DNA of 20,235 bases from JBEKYD01 sp049511335 (lineage in GTDB: Bacteria; Acidobacteriota; Terriglobia; Bryobacterales; Bryobacteraceae). The position numbers were made by a program, and so were the translations under genes. The DNA lies in assembly GCA_049511335.1 (NCBI GenBank), contig JBEKYD010000129.1, positions 1-20,235 on the forward strand, written 5' to 3'. Each line of letters starts with the position of its first letter. The stretch's first letter is position 1. Positions 6,860 through 16,000 of this stretch are shown in pieces. The notes under the pieces were generated by a model. It saw only the letters and a program-made list of their open reading frames with translations, ran no database searches and was not told where the DNA came from.

Positions 6860-8287
6860 TCAATAACGGTAATGCTCCGGTTTGTACGGGCCTTCCACCG
6901 GCACGCCGAGGTAATCGGCCTGCTTGGGAGTGAGGGTGGTGAGCTTGGCGCCGATCTTTTCCAGGTGCAGGCGCGCCACTTCCTCGTCCAGCTTTTTGGG
7001 CAGGGTATAGACGCCCGGCTTGTAGCTGTCGCGATTCTTCCAAAGATCGAGCTGCGCCAGGGTTTGGTTGGAGAAGCTGTTGCTCATCACGAAGCTGGGA
7101 TGGCCGGTGGCGCATCCCAGGTTCACCAGGCGGCCTTCGGCCAGGACGAAGATGCTGTTACCGCCGGGGAAGGTGTAGCGGTCCACCTGCGGCTTGATGT
7201 TGGTGCGCAGCGCGCCGGAAGCGTTGAGCCGATCGACCTGGATTTCGTTATCGAAGTGGCCGATGTTGCAGACGATGGCCTGGTCCTTCATTTTCCGCAT
7301 GTGCTCGAGGGTGATGATTTCGCAGTTGCCGGTGCAGGTGACGTAGATATCGCCGCGGCCCAGGGTATCTTCAACGGTGGTGACTTCGAATCCCTCCATG
7401 GCGGCTTGCAGGGCGTTGATGGGATCGATTTCGGTGATCACGACGCGCGCGCCCATGCCGCGGAGGGAATGCGCCGAGCCCTTGCCCACGTCGCCGTAAC
7501 CGCAGACTACCGCGATTTTGCCCGCCACCATCACGTCGGTGGCGCGCTTGATGCCATCGGCCAGCGATTCGCGGCAGCCATACAGGTTATCGAACTTCGA
7601 CTTGGTGACCGAATCGTTGACGTTGATGGCGGGGACCAGCAGCGTTCTGGCTTCGTACATCTTATATAAACGGTGCACGCCGGTGGTGGTTTCCTCCGAA
7701 ACGCCGCGCCATTCGGCAACCACTTCGTGCCAGCGGCGGGGATGTTCGGCGTCGACGCGCTGGAGCAGGTCCTTGATGACTTGCTCTTCGTGATTGGCCG
7801 AAGGGGTGCTCACCCATGTGCTGCCGTTTTCGAGCTCATAGCCCTTGTGGATGAGCAGGGTGGCATCGCCGCCATCGTCGACCACCAGTTGCGGCCCTTT
7901 GCCACCAGGGTGGCTCAGCGCCCGATAGGTGCACCACCAGTAGTCTTCGAGCGACTCGCCTTTCCAGGCGAAGACGGGCACGCCGGCGGCGGCGATGGCC
8001 GCGGCGGCGTGGTCCTGGGTGGAGAAGATGTTGCAGCTTGCCCAGCGGACGGAGGCGCCCAGGTCGGCCAGGGTTTCAATCAGCACGGCCGTCTGGATGG
8101 TCATGTGCAGAGACCCGGTGACGCGCACGCCGGCCAGAGGTTTGTCTTTGGCGTATTTGCGGCGGATCGCCATCAGGCCCGGCATTTCGTGCTCGGCGAT
8201 GCCGATTTCCTTGCGGCCCCAATCGGCAAGGCCCAGATCGCCGACTTTGTAATCGGCGGCGGTTCGGTCTAGTGTGGCAGTTCCCAT
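6860..8287 (-). CDS. ahcY: Adenosylhomocysteinase (S-adenosylhomocysteine hydrolase)
   Basis: The 475-residue NAD-dependent enzyme splits S-adenosylhomocysteine to adenosine and homocysteine, relieving product inhibition of methyltransferases. It shows the substrate-domain motifs GSLHMTIQTAVLIETL and SCNIFSTQDHAAAAI. It has the roughly 40-residue bacterial insert after TYRALSHPGGKGP, the Rossmann fingerprint VCGYGDVGKGSA, and the conserved C-terminal KPEHYRY that closes the neighbouring subunit's NAD site. The ATG at 8287 is chosen over the 8305 start because GAGGAG lies five bases upstream and the family N terminus fits. It is the first gene of the probable ahcY-metK operon and is divergent from an ArsR-methyltransferase fusion that probably regulates it. 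Confidence 0.98.
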   Translation of the reverse strand: MGTATLDRTAADYKVGDLGLADWGRKEIGIAEHEMPGLMAIRRKYAKDKPLAGVRVTGSLHMTIQTAVLIETLADLGASVRWASCNIFSTQDHAAAAIAAAGVPVFAWKGESLEDYWWCTYRALSHPGGKGPQLVVDDGGDATLLIHKGYELENGSTWVSTPSANHEEQVIKDLLQRVDAEHPRRWHEVVAEWRGVSEETTTGVHRLYKMYEARTLLVPAINVNDSVTKSKFDNLYGCRESLADGIKRATDVMVAGKIAVVCGYGDVGKGSAHSLRGMGARVVITEIDPINALQAAMEGFEVTTVEDTLGRGDIYVTCTGNCEIITLEHMRKMKDQAIVCNIGHFDNEIQVDRLNASGALRTNIKPQVDRYTFPGGNSIFVLAEGRLVNLGCATGHPSFVMSNSFSNQTLAQLDLWKNRDSYKPGVYTLPKKLDEEVARLHLEKIGAKLTTLTPKQADYLGVPVEGPYKPEHYRY

Positions 8288-8336
8288 ACGGACTCCTCGT
8301 GGCAAATTTCACATCTATAAATCTTGATTCATTGAT

Positions 8337-8365
8337 ATTATATTTGCATACTCGCATGGCGTCAA
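8337..8365 (-). promoter_or_regulatory. Sigma70-type promoter of ahcY-metK
   Basis: On the minus strand TTGACG (8360-8365) and a perfect TATAAT (8337-8342) are separated by exactly 17 bp. Predicted transcription starts near 8330, giving a leader of roughly 43 nt before the ahcY ATG. The -35 box overlaps the first codons of the divergent regulator gene. The flanking stretch 8323-8335 carries TTGAT twice, eight bases apart, a possible operator over the start site. Confidence 0.75.
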
Positions 8366-9270
8366 TTCTAAAATCGCTGCGTTTGGCGGCCGACCCCAAT
8401 CGTTTGCGGCTGCTCCTTTTATTGGAGCAGGAAGAACTGAGCGTAGCCGAGCTGCAGGAGATTCTGGGGCTGGGGCAAAGTCACATTTCGACCCATTTGG
8501 CGCAATTGAAGCAGGCGGGACTGGTGGACGACCGGCGCACCGGAAAGAACGCTTTTTACCGCCTGCAGGCTCCGGCGGAGCTGATGCCGGTACTGCGCAG
8601 CGCGGCGGGCGAAGTGCCGGAATCGGCGGAGGATCGCGAGGCGCTGCGGCTGGTGCTGCGCAAGCGGCAGGACAAGATGCGCCGCTACTTCGACGAGCTG
8701 GCCGGCAAGTTCGGACGGCAGTATGTGCCGGGCCGGTCGTGGAAAGGCGTGGCCGAAGCGTTGCTGAAACTGATGCCGCCGATGGTGATTGCCGATCTCG
8801 GGGCGGGGGAGGGAACCATTTCGCAGTTGATGGCGCAGCGCGCGAAGAAAGTGATCGCGATCGACAACTCCGAAAAGATGGTGGAGTTCGGGTCGGAGAT
8901 CGCGCGTAAACATGGGATCGGCAATTTGGAGTATCGGCTGGGCGATTTGGAAGACGTGCCGATTCGGAGCGGCACGGTGGACCTGGCGTTTCTCAGCCAG
9001 GCATTGCACCACGCGCAACATCCGGAACGCGCCGCCGCCGAAGCCTGGCGGATTCTCAAGCCCGGAGGACGAGTGGCGGTGCTGGATTTGAACCGGCATC
9101 ACTTCGAGCAGGCGCGGGAATTGTATGCGGACCTTTGGCTGGGGTTTACGGAGCTGGAGATGGAGCGGTGTCTGAAGGGCGCGGGATTCCGGAACGTGGA
9201 GACGGCGGTGGTGCATCGGGAAGCAGAAGCGCCTTATTTTGAGACGTTGCTGGGGACGGGGGATAAGTAG
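8356..9270 (+). CDS. ArsR-family HTH fused to SAM-dependent methyltransferase fold; SahR-like regulator candidate
   Basis: This 304-residue cytosolic protein has two domains. Residues 1-75 are an ArsR-type winged helix: a dimerisation helix, a recognition region near VAELQEILGLGQSHISTHLAQLKQAGLV, then a wing with DDRRTGKNAFYRL. Residues about 130-250 form a class I methyltransferase fold with motif I DLGAGEG (147-153), the acidic end of strand 2 (IAIDNSEKM) and a later RILKPGGRVAVLDL segment. The start at ATG 8356 is where the HTH begins. The open frame extends upstream to 8272, but that would run through the ahcY promoter and start. No Shine-Dalgarno is visible, so a very short leader is possible. 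The architecture and the divergent ahcY-metK neighbours match SahR, the SAH-responsive ArsR-family regulator described in Proteobacteria. That assignment is inferred. A true methyltransferase with its own HTH is the alternative. Confidence 0.85.
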   Translation: MASILKSLRLAADPNRLRLLLLLEQEELSVAELQEILGLGQSHISTHLAQLKQAGLVDDRRTGKNAFYRLQAPAELMPVLRSAAGEVPESAEDREALRLVLRKRQDKMRRYFDELAGKFGRQYVPGRSWKGVAEALLKLMPPMVIADLGAGEGTISQLMAQRAKKVIAIDNSEKMVEFGSEIARKHGIGNLEYRLGDLEDVPIRSGTVDLAFLSQALHHAQHPERAAAEAWRILKPGGRVAVLDLNRHHFEQARELYADLWLGFTELEMERCLKGAGFRNVETAVVHREAEAPYFETLLGTGDK

Positions 9271-9290
9271 CTCGCAGTAGTCAGTAGTCA

Positions 9291-9410
9291 GTTATCAGTA
9301 GTCAGTTGTCAGTTAACACCTGCACCCCTGTGGCGCGGGCACTCCTGCCTGCCGCGCCTCGGCTGCTGAGTGCGGGTGTTAACTGAAAACTGACGACTGA
9401 TAACTTTTTT
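9291..9410 (+). terminator. Large imperfect hairpin with T-run between convergent genes
   Basis: The 35-nt arm 9291-9325 matches the reverse complement of 9370-9404 at 32 of 35 positions, and TTTTTT follows at 9405-9410. The stem and T-run form a strong terminator for the + strand regulator. Left of the arm, 9276-9312 contains overlapping direct repeats of the type AGTAGTC/CAGTTGTCAGT. The size and near-perfect pairing suggest a mobile palindromic element recruited as terminator. Confidence 0.75.
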
Positions 9411-10186
9411 CACAACCAATTCAGATCCGCGTACTTTTCCCCTGTCAAGTAGAGAAACAGCGGTTCCAAAGCGTCGAACTCTTTGCCCTCGTGGCGGAGC
9501 ACGCCGTTGGCGGCCAGCGCGGTGATATCGCCCTGCCAGACCAGTTTGCCTGGGCGGGTAATAATGGCCACTTCGTCGCACAGGCGCTCCACGGTCTCGA
9601 GCACATGGCTGGTGATGAAAACCGTGCGCCCCTGGTCGGTGAAGCGGCGCAACCATTGCTTCATGAGGGCCACGCCGGCGGGGTCGATGCTCTCGAACGG
9701 CTCATCCAGAAACAGGACTTCAGGCGCGTGGATCACGGCGGCGGCGAAGGCCACGCGTTTGCGCATCCCGGTGGAATACTCGGACAGGGTCTTGCGCGAA
9801 TCGGTCAGCTCCAGAGCGGCCAGCAATTCGGTCACTCGCTGCCGGGTGGAGGTCTCGTCCAACCCGTACATGCGGGCGACGAAGGCCAGAAACTCGTGCG
9901 CGTAGAGCGGCTCGAACAGGCCCAGGGCTTCCGGCATTACGCCCATGCGGCGCTTCAGCGCCGCGCTGCCCGAATCGAACGGCTGGCCGAGGATCGAGAT
10001 CTCGCCGGCCGTGGGATCGAGCAGGCCGGTCAGACAGCCGATGGTGGTGCTTTTGCCGGAGCCGTTCGGTCCCAGGAACCCGAACATGCGGCCGCGGGCG
10101 ATGGTCAGCGACAGGTTTTCTACCGCCATCACGGAACCGTATTGCTTCACCAGGCCGTCAATTTGGATCGCGTTGCCGTCAGTCAC
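9410..10186 (-). CDS. ABC-2 type transporter ATP-binding protein
   Basis: This 258-residue ATPase would power export by the neighbouring membrane protein on the cytoplasmic face. Walker A is GPNGSGKST (39-47). The signature is YSTGMRKR (137-144), a degenerate form common in CcmA/NatA-like exporter ATPases. Walker B is VLFLDEPFESID (157-168), and the switch His is His194 in ITSHVLE. After the nucleotide-binding domain there is a short C-terminal tail of about 45 residues. The start is GTG at 10186, with GGAAGG seven bases upstream. It begins one nucleotide after the permease stop, so the two are co-translated. The stop codon touches the T-run of the 9291-9410 hairpin. The substrate cannot be deduced. 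Confidence 0.93.
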   Translation of the reverse strand: MTDGNAIQIDGLVKQYGSVMAVENLSLTIARGRMFGFLGPNGSGKSTTIGCLTGLLDPTAGEISILGQPFDSGSAALKRRMGVMPEALGLFEPLYAHEFLAFVARMYGLDETSTRQRVTELLAALELTDSRKTLSEYSTGMRKRVAFAAAVIHAPEVLFLDEPFESIDPAGVALMKQWLRRFTDQGRTVFITSHVLETVERLCDEVAIITRPGKLVWQGDITALAANGVLRHEGKEFDALEPLFLYLTGEKYADLNWL

Positions 10187-10187
10187 G

Positions 10188-11753
10188 TTATGCCCTTCCT
10201 TCCACCACAGCCAGCAATCGTTCGCGGCGGGCGGCCAGGCGATGGCCGGCCTGCTCCAGTGAAAAGCGGTAAAATCCCAGAGCCAAGGCGAAGGGTACGA
10301 TCATAACAAACCAGTTTGCAGGCGTGAGCAGCCCCGGCTGCCAGCGGCCGATCGCCTGCGGCAGGAATAGCGCGGTGATTGCGCTGCCGATCACCAGCAC
10401 GTTACCCCCTAGCGACATGTCATTGCCCATGCTGCTGAAATACTTGCCGCGGCGCGGGGCGTAGAGGGTAGTCCACAGTCCCGCGCCATGAAAGAAGAGC
10501 AGGCCGCTGGCGCCGCTCGCCAGGAGCATGGCCTCGACGCGCGGGTCGAAAGGTCCGGGCACGAAGACCGCCCAGGCCACGGCGGCAATCAGAATCAGGG
10601 GCGAAGCCAGCAGCAGCGCGGCGTAGCTGCCGGTGCGCAGGCAGGCGGCTGGGTCGGCGGGCAATAGGAAAAAGCGGCGAAAACCTCCGCCGGTGTAGCC
10701 GAACTGGTTGACGGCGATGCGCGAAGTGCCCATGAACGCCGCAAGCGGAAAAATGCCCAGCCCGGCCCAAAGGAAATTGCCGCCGAAGTTGCGCCTGGAG
10801 ATCAGGGAAGCGACCAACGGAAGGCTGATCAGGTACAGGACGCGGAAGCGATTGTTACGCAGGTAAAATCTCAGCCAGTGTCCCACCAGCGGGGCGTTGC
10901 GCGCGCCGAACCAGGCGCCCAGGCGCTCGTAGGCATCGCCCCAGCGAAGCGCGCCCGCGGGCCGCGTCTTGAAGCGCTCCACCGGCTGTCGTTCCAGCGT
11001 CACCAGCAGCAGCACCAGAAACGCAACCCACGCGGCCAGGCAAAGAAATGCCTGAATTTGAGCCCATCCCGCAGCCGCAATGGCCTGGGCGGCGGCGAAA
11101 GGCGGCAGCCACGCGACGTCCGCCAGGATGCGATGGAGCAACGGCCGGTTGTGCCGCAGCATGGGCGCAAGCGTCCCCGGCAAAAAGCTGAGGGCAAGCA
11201 CCACCGCGAGCAGCACCGCCGAGCCGGTCTTGTGCGCCACCAGGCGGTCCACCACCAAAGCCACGATGCGCGCCAGCAGATAGCAGGTGAAGAACAGCAG
11301 CAGCGCGGCCGCCAGGCCGAGCCAAAAGTTGGCCGCGCCCAGCAGATACAAGCCGGCCACCAGGCCGAATTCCAGCGCCAGCAGCAGGAACCAGAAGGGG
11401 TCGAGCATGCCGGTGAGATGGCGCGCTGCGCGCCGGTCCAGCGCCGTCAGAGGATAGCGGCGCAACTCGCCATCGCTAAACACGGTATTGATTCCGAAGC
11501 CCATCACCACCGTGCAGAACAGCGTCTCCACGTACAGAGACACCAGCACGATGGTGGCTACCAGTCCCGCCCTGCCGGAGCGGACCGCCCCCACGCCGGC
11601 CGCGAAACCGCCCGCGCCCAGCAGAATCGCTGCCAACACGAACAGCAGATAGCCGACGAAAAACAGGGCGATCTTCCCGTTGCGCGAACGCGTCCTGGCC
11701 CACATCAGCTTGTAGCGCAGGCGGATCAGCTCTCCCACCGACTGAGTGTTCAT
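10188..11753 (-). CDS. ABC-2 type transporter permease, large polytopic membrane protein
   Basis: This is a 521-residue protein with roughly ten or more hydrophobic segments. The first is at about residues 27-50, after a basic cytoplasmic start (RLRYKLMWARTRSRNGK). Long Leu/Ala-rich helices follow, and the protein ends in a basic tail (RLAARRERLLAVVEGRA). The arrangement with an adjacent DrrA/NatA-like ATPase points to an exporter permease of the ABC-2 superfamily. The sequence is divergent, and no substrate is suggested. The ATG at 11753 is used rather than the longer frame to 11855: the 34 extra residues would lie wholly in serS and look out of frame, and ATG overlaps the serS TGA by four bases (ATGA), a typical coupled junction. 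Its own stop (TAA) is one base before the ATPase GTG. Confidence 0.85.
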   Translation of the reverse strand: MNTQSVGELIRLRYKLMWARTRSRNGKIALFFVGYLLFVLAAILLGAGGFAAGVGAVRSGRAGLVATIVLVSLYVETLFCTVVMGFGINTVFSDGELRRYPLTALDRRAARHLTGMLDPFWFLLLALEFGLVAGLYLLGAANFWLGLAAALLLFFTCYLLARIVALVVDRLVAHKTGSAVLLAVVLALSFLPGTLAPMLRHNRPLLHRILADVAWLPPFAAAQAIAAAGWAQIQAFLCLAAWVAFLVLLLVTLERQPVERFKTRPAGALRWGDAYERLGAWFGARNAPLVGHWLRFYLRNNRFRVLYLISLPLVASLISRRNFGGNFLWAGLGIFPLAAFMGTSRIAVNQFGYTGGGFRRFFLLPADPAACLRTGSYAALLLASPLILIAAVAWAVFVPGPFDPRVEAMLLASGASGLLFFHGAGLWTTLYAPRRGKYFSSMGNDMSLGGNVLVIGSAITALFLPQAIGRWQPGLLTPANWFVMIVPFALALGFYRFSLEQAGHRLAARRERLLAVVEGRA

Positions 11754-13021
11754 TTGCGCGGTCCGATGACCTCCTGGTTCAGATAAGGACGCAGGGCTTC
11801 GGGGATCGTTACGCTGCCGTCTTTCCGCTGATAATTTTCCACGATGGCAACCCACGTTCGGCCCACCGCCAGGCCGCTGCCGTTCAGCGTGTGGAGGAAT
11901 TCCGATTTCTTGCCGCTACGGCAGCGAATGGCCGCGCGCCGCGCCTGGAAGGCCTCGAAATTCGAACAGGAGGAAATTTCCTTGTAGCCGTTCTGGCCGG
12001 GCAGCCAGACTTCAATGTCGTACGTTTTGGCCGAAGAGAAGCCCATATCGCCGGTCGATAGCACCACGGTGCGAAAGGGCAGCCCAAGCCGCCGCAAAAT
12101 GTCTTCCGCGTCGGCGGTGAGCTTCTCCAGTTCGTCGTAGCTCTGTTCGGGCCGGGCGAACTTTACCAGCTCGACTTTTTGAAATTGGTGGACCCGAATG
12201 ATGCCGCGAACGTCGCGCCCGTAAGAGCCGGCCTCGCTGCGGAAGCACGGCGTATAGGCGCAAAGCTTGATTGGCAGCGCGTCGGCCTCCAGCGTTTCTC
12301 CCGCGTAAATATTGGTCACCGGCACCTCGGCGGTGGGAATCAGCCACAAATCGTGGCCTTCGCACTTGAACAGGTCTTCCCGGAATTTGGGCAAATTACC
12401 AGTGCCGAAAAGGCTTTTGGAATTGACCAGGAAGGGCGGCAGCACCTCGGTGTAGCCGTGCTCGCGGGTGTGTACGTCCAGCATAAAATTGATCAGCGCG
12501 CGCTCCAGTTTGGCGCCCATGTCCCAATAGAGGGCGAAGCGCGCGCCGGCGATTTTGGCGGCCCGCTCCAGATCCAGGATGCCGAGCTCCGGACCGAGAT
12601 CCCAATGCGCCTTGGGAGTGAAATCGAATTCGCGCGGTTGGCCCACGCGCCGGATTTCCACGTTGTCATCGGCGTCCTTGCCGATGGGAACCGATTCGTG
12701 GGGCAGGTTGGGGATGCCCTTCATGAGCTCGCCGAATTCGGCGTCGACGGCGTCGACCGCCTTTTCGGCCTCGGCAATGCGGGCTTTCATCTCGCGCACG
12801 CGGTCCTGGCGCCCGGTGGTGTCCGCCCCTTCGCGCCTCAGCTTGCCGATTTCGGAGCTCTCCGCGTTCACCTGGGCCTTGAGCTGTTCGGCTTCGGAGA
12901 TGGCGGAGCGGCGCCGCCGGTCGAGATCGCGAAACTGATCGAGGTTGGGAACCGGCGCCCGGGTTGCCAAACGCGCCGCAACCTCATCGAAATGGTTCCG
13001 GAAGTAGCTGAGATCGAGCAT
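11750..13021 (-). CDS. serS: Seryl-tRNA synthetase
   Basis: This 423-residue class II synthetase charges tRNA-Ser. Residues about 30-105 form the long antiparallel coiled coil that grips the tRNA variable arm (Lys/Glu/Ala-rich, with REMKARIAEAEKAVDAV). The catalytic domain shows TAEVPVTN, motif 2 with FRSEAGSYGRDVRGIIRVHQF, the serine-pocket segment EISSCSNFEAFQARR, and motif 3 with NGSGLAVGRTWVAIVENYQ. Length and start (MLDLSYFR at ATG 13021) are standard. It heads a compact run with the ABC permease and ATPase. Why a synthetase is coupled to an exporter is not explained by sequence, and promoter sharing may be the only link. Confidence 0.98.
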   Translation of the reverse strand: MLDLSYFRNHFDEVAARLATRAPVPNLDQFRDLDRRRRSAISEAEQLKAQVNAESSEIGKLRREGADTTGRQDRVREMKARIAEAEKAVDAVDAEFGELMKGIPNLPHESVPIGKDADDNVEIRRVGQPREFDFTPKAHWDLGPELGILDLERAAKIAGARFALYWDMGAKLERALINFMLDVHTREHGYTEVLPPFLVNSKSLFGTGNLPKFREDLFKCEGHDLWLIPTAEVPVTNIYAGETLEADALPIKLCAYTPCFRSEAGSYGRDVRGIIRVHQFQKVELVKFARPEQSYDELEKLTADAEDILRRLGLPFRTVVLSTGDMGFSSAKTYDIEVWLPGQNGYKEISSCSNFEAFQARRAAIRCRSGKKSEFLHTLNGSGLAVGRTWVAIVENYQRKDGSVTIPEALRPYLNQEVIGPRK

Positions 13022-13087
13022 GTCTCTTCATGCTAGCGCATGAGAAACGCCAGGCCGATGGGGAGGTTTTGCCTGCGCGGCAGGCGG

Positions 13088-16000
13088 CTACGGAACCTGG
13101 TAGTGCAGAAGCAGGTCTTCTTCGAGACCGTTTAGGGTCAGCAGATTCTGTTCGCAGTTCCTCGAGGCAGTATCGATATCGTCATTCGAAAGTTCCGAAG
13201 CTCCACGAATGTCGGTAGCACGATCGCCGAAGACAAGCTCACCGACCCGGTATGCCCAATACGAACGTGGGTTACGAGTGTCGCGATCCGGCTGCATGGA
13301 CTTCAGAGCATGCGCGAGCTGCCCCAGGCCCTTGCGCTGGGCTTCCTTCAGTTGCGCGCCATCGACTAGGTACGGCAGGCTGCGGACCAGACCGAGTCGT
13401 GCGCTCGGCAGGAGCACTGGCTCGAGCCGAGGAAGTTGTGCCCACGCACTTGGGATGCCCGCCGCATCGGGGGAGTCGAACGGAAGAGCGTGGCGCTCCT
13501 GCCGTGCTTGCCGCGCCGCCTCACGCCGGGTTCGCGCCAGCGCATACTGAACCCGCCTGCTGCCGGGGTAGCGGGCCGACGCTTCATTGAGAAGCCGCAA
13601 CGCCGCCGGGATGTCCTGCGCCTCGATGAGCAGGAGCGACGACTCCATAACCGCGGCTGGGCTCGACCCGAGAAACCGCTGTAGCTTATCAAGGAGCGAC
13701 CGCGCCTCTTCGCGAATGTGCGACATCGCCTCTTCACCGGTGCCGCGGGCCCACTTACGAAGGAGATGAGAGTCCTGAATCAATACATCGATGTCGCTTG
13801 CGCCTAGAAAACCGAGGGTGGTTTCGCCCCGCCGAGACGGTCGTACATCGGCGCCCGAAAGTCCGGTTACAGACGTGCCTTCGCCCGGGCCTGAGGGGCC
13901 GTCCCTTTCAAGCGCGCTTTCCAGTGCGTCCGGCGCAGAGCCGGTTTCGGAGGAAGTCGGCCTGGCTGTCCAGGCAGATGAAAGAAGGGCCTCACTGCCA
14001 AGCTCCAGCATAGGCTCCGCGTCGAAGCCCCGTGCATCCTCTCCGCCGAAATCAGGAACGTGCCCTGCATCAAAGTCGGGGAGGTCGCCTTCTCCTGGAG
14101 CGCGAGCCGGGCGATCAACGAGCCGCAACCCCGCTGCTGCATACCGGTCATTTGGGAAGCGCCGGAGGGTCTCGCGATACACAGCCTTCGCCTCGGCGAG
14201 TTTGCCAGCGGCCTTCAGCACCCTGCCTAGGCCATTGCGCGCAAACGCGTCGTTTGGGAAGCGCCGGATGGTCTCGCGATACACGCTCTCCGCCTCGACG
14301 AGTTTGCCAGCGACCTTGAGCACGTCGCCTAGGCCATCGCGCGCAAACACGCTGTCTGGGAAGCACCGGACGGTCTCGCGATAGACAGCCTCCGCCTCGG
14401 CAAGCTTGCCGCCGGCCTTCAGCGCCTCGCCTAAACCACTGCGCGCAAACACGTCATCCGGGGAGCGCTGGACGGTCTCGCGGTACACAGCCTCCGCCTC
14501 AGCGAGTTTGCCGGCGGTCTTCAGCACGTCGCCTAAGCCGTTTCGCGCAACCGCGCTATCCGGGAAGCGCTGGGTGGTCTCGCGATAGACGCTCTCCGCC
14601 TCGGCCAGCCTGCCCGCCGCCTTCAGCACGTCGCCTAAGCCGTTTCGCGCAACCACGCTGTCTGGGAAGCGCCAGAGGGTCTCGCGATACACAGCCTCCG
14701 CCTCGGCGAGCTTGCCGGCGGCCTTCAGCGCCTCGCCTAAGCCACCTCGCGCAACCACGCTGTCTGGGAAGCGCCGGATGGTCTCGCGATACACGCTCTC
14801 CGCCTCGGCGGCCTTGCCTGCGGCCCTCATCACCTCGCCCAGGCTACTGCGCGCAACCGCGTTATCTGGGAAGCGCTGGACGGTCTCGCGGTAGACGCTT
14901 TCCGCCTCGGCGAGTCTGCCGGCGGCCTTCAGCGCCCCGCCTAAGCCATTGCGCGCAACCACGTCATCCGGGAAGCGCTGGACGGTCTCGCGGTACACCT
15001 TCTCTGCCTCGGCGAGTTCGCCGCCCGCCTTCAGCGCCTGGCCTAAGGCACTGCGCGCAATCACGTCCAAAGGGAACCTGCATACTACCCACCGCGCCAC
15101 CTGCCCGGCTCTCCGAAGGTTCCCGGTTTTGGTGAGCGCCATCGCCAACTGGGTTGCCGGATAGGGGTTCGCCGGGTCAAACCGCATCGCCTTGTCGAGC
15201 CATGGAATCCAGGCTTCAAGCCATCGGTCCGGCAACGCCGTCGCCAGATTGCAGGCCGTCCTGACGAAATTGTAGGGCTCGCCGGTCGCGTGATAATACG
15301 CCTCCATCTCAGACAGGAGGGCGCCGGCACCATCTAAGCTAGTGGGGGTGGGCCGTTTGAGCTGAAGGCGAATCTGCTGGACGCGGTTCCACCAGCCCGG
15401 GTTGGCTGTGGGTAATTGCCACTTGTCCTCCTCAACCCTCTGACCCAAGATGCGATGGTCGCCTGGTAGAGAGTCGAGCACCCACCCAGCCAGAGGGTCG
15501 CTTTCGTGCTCCATGAGCTGCCGCCACACTGATCGCCACGCTTCCTTGAACGGATAGCGCCTTTGCGCCCATCGGGAGAGGCGCTCGAACTCCCGGCGGG
15601 CGTTTCCCTCGTTGAGATAACCATCCGCTACCAAGCTCCGCAGCGCAACTCCGAAGCGGCGCAGGCCATACGCCAGCGGCGGGGGAATCCCCGCCTCGGC
15701 TCGGTTGCCCGGCAGCAGGTCGATACCCATTAATCCGTACTGGCCGTGGTACCAGGGCACGCCGGGTTCCAGCGCCACAATGCGATTCCAATCTTCAAGA
15801 AGCGAATCGTCTTTCTGATACTGGGCCAGGGCCTGCCACGCCCTACCGGCAGGATCACGAGAAGGGCCCTCCCCCATGAATGCGAGAAACTCTCTGTCCG
15901 CCAAAACCCGATCCCGGAGAATGCCGGCCGAGATCGGGAGACGATCGAAGTTGGCGATGATGAGAGACGCCGATTCCCAAGCGCGCGCCGTTAGCCCCGC

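Noticed and set aside
8288..8336. SAH riboswitch upstream of ahcY
   Set aside because: The predicted leader is only about 43 nt and shows no pseudoknot-like pairing, too short for known SAH riboswitches.
12179..13036. 285-codon plus-strand open frame opposite serS
   Set aside because: Antisense shadow of a complete seryl-tRNA synthetase.
13071..13085. GCCTGC-GCG-GCAGGC hairpin after the TPR gene as a terminator
   Set aside because: On the minus strand it is followed by AAAA, not a T-run, so it is not a convincing intrinsic terminator.
14139..15056. CRISPR-like regular repeats
   Set aside because: Exact 102-bp periodicity is in frame and encodes TPR units, with no unique spacers between short repeats.
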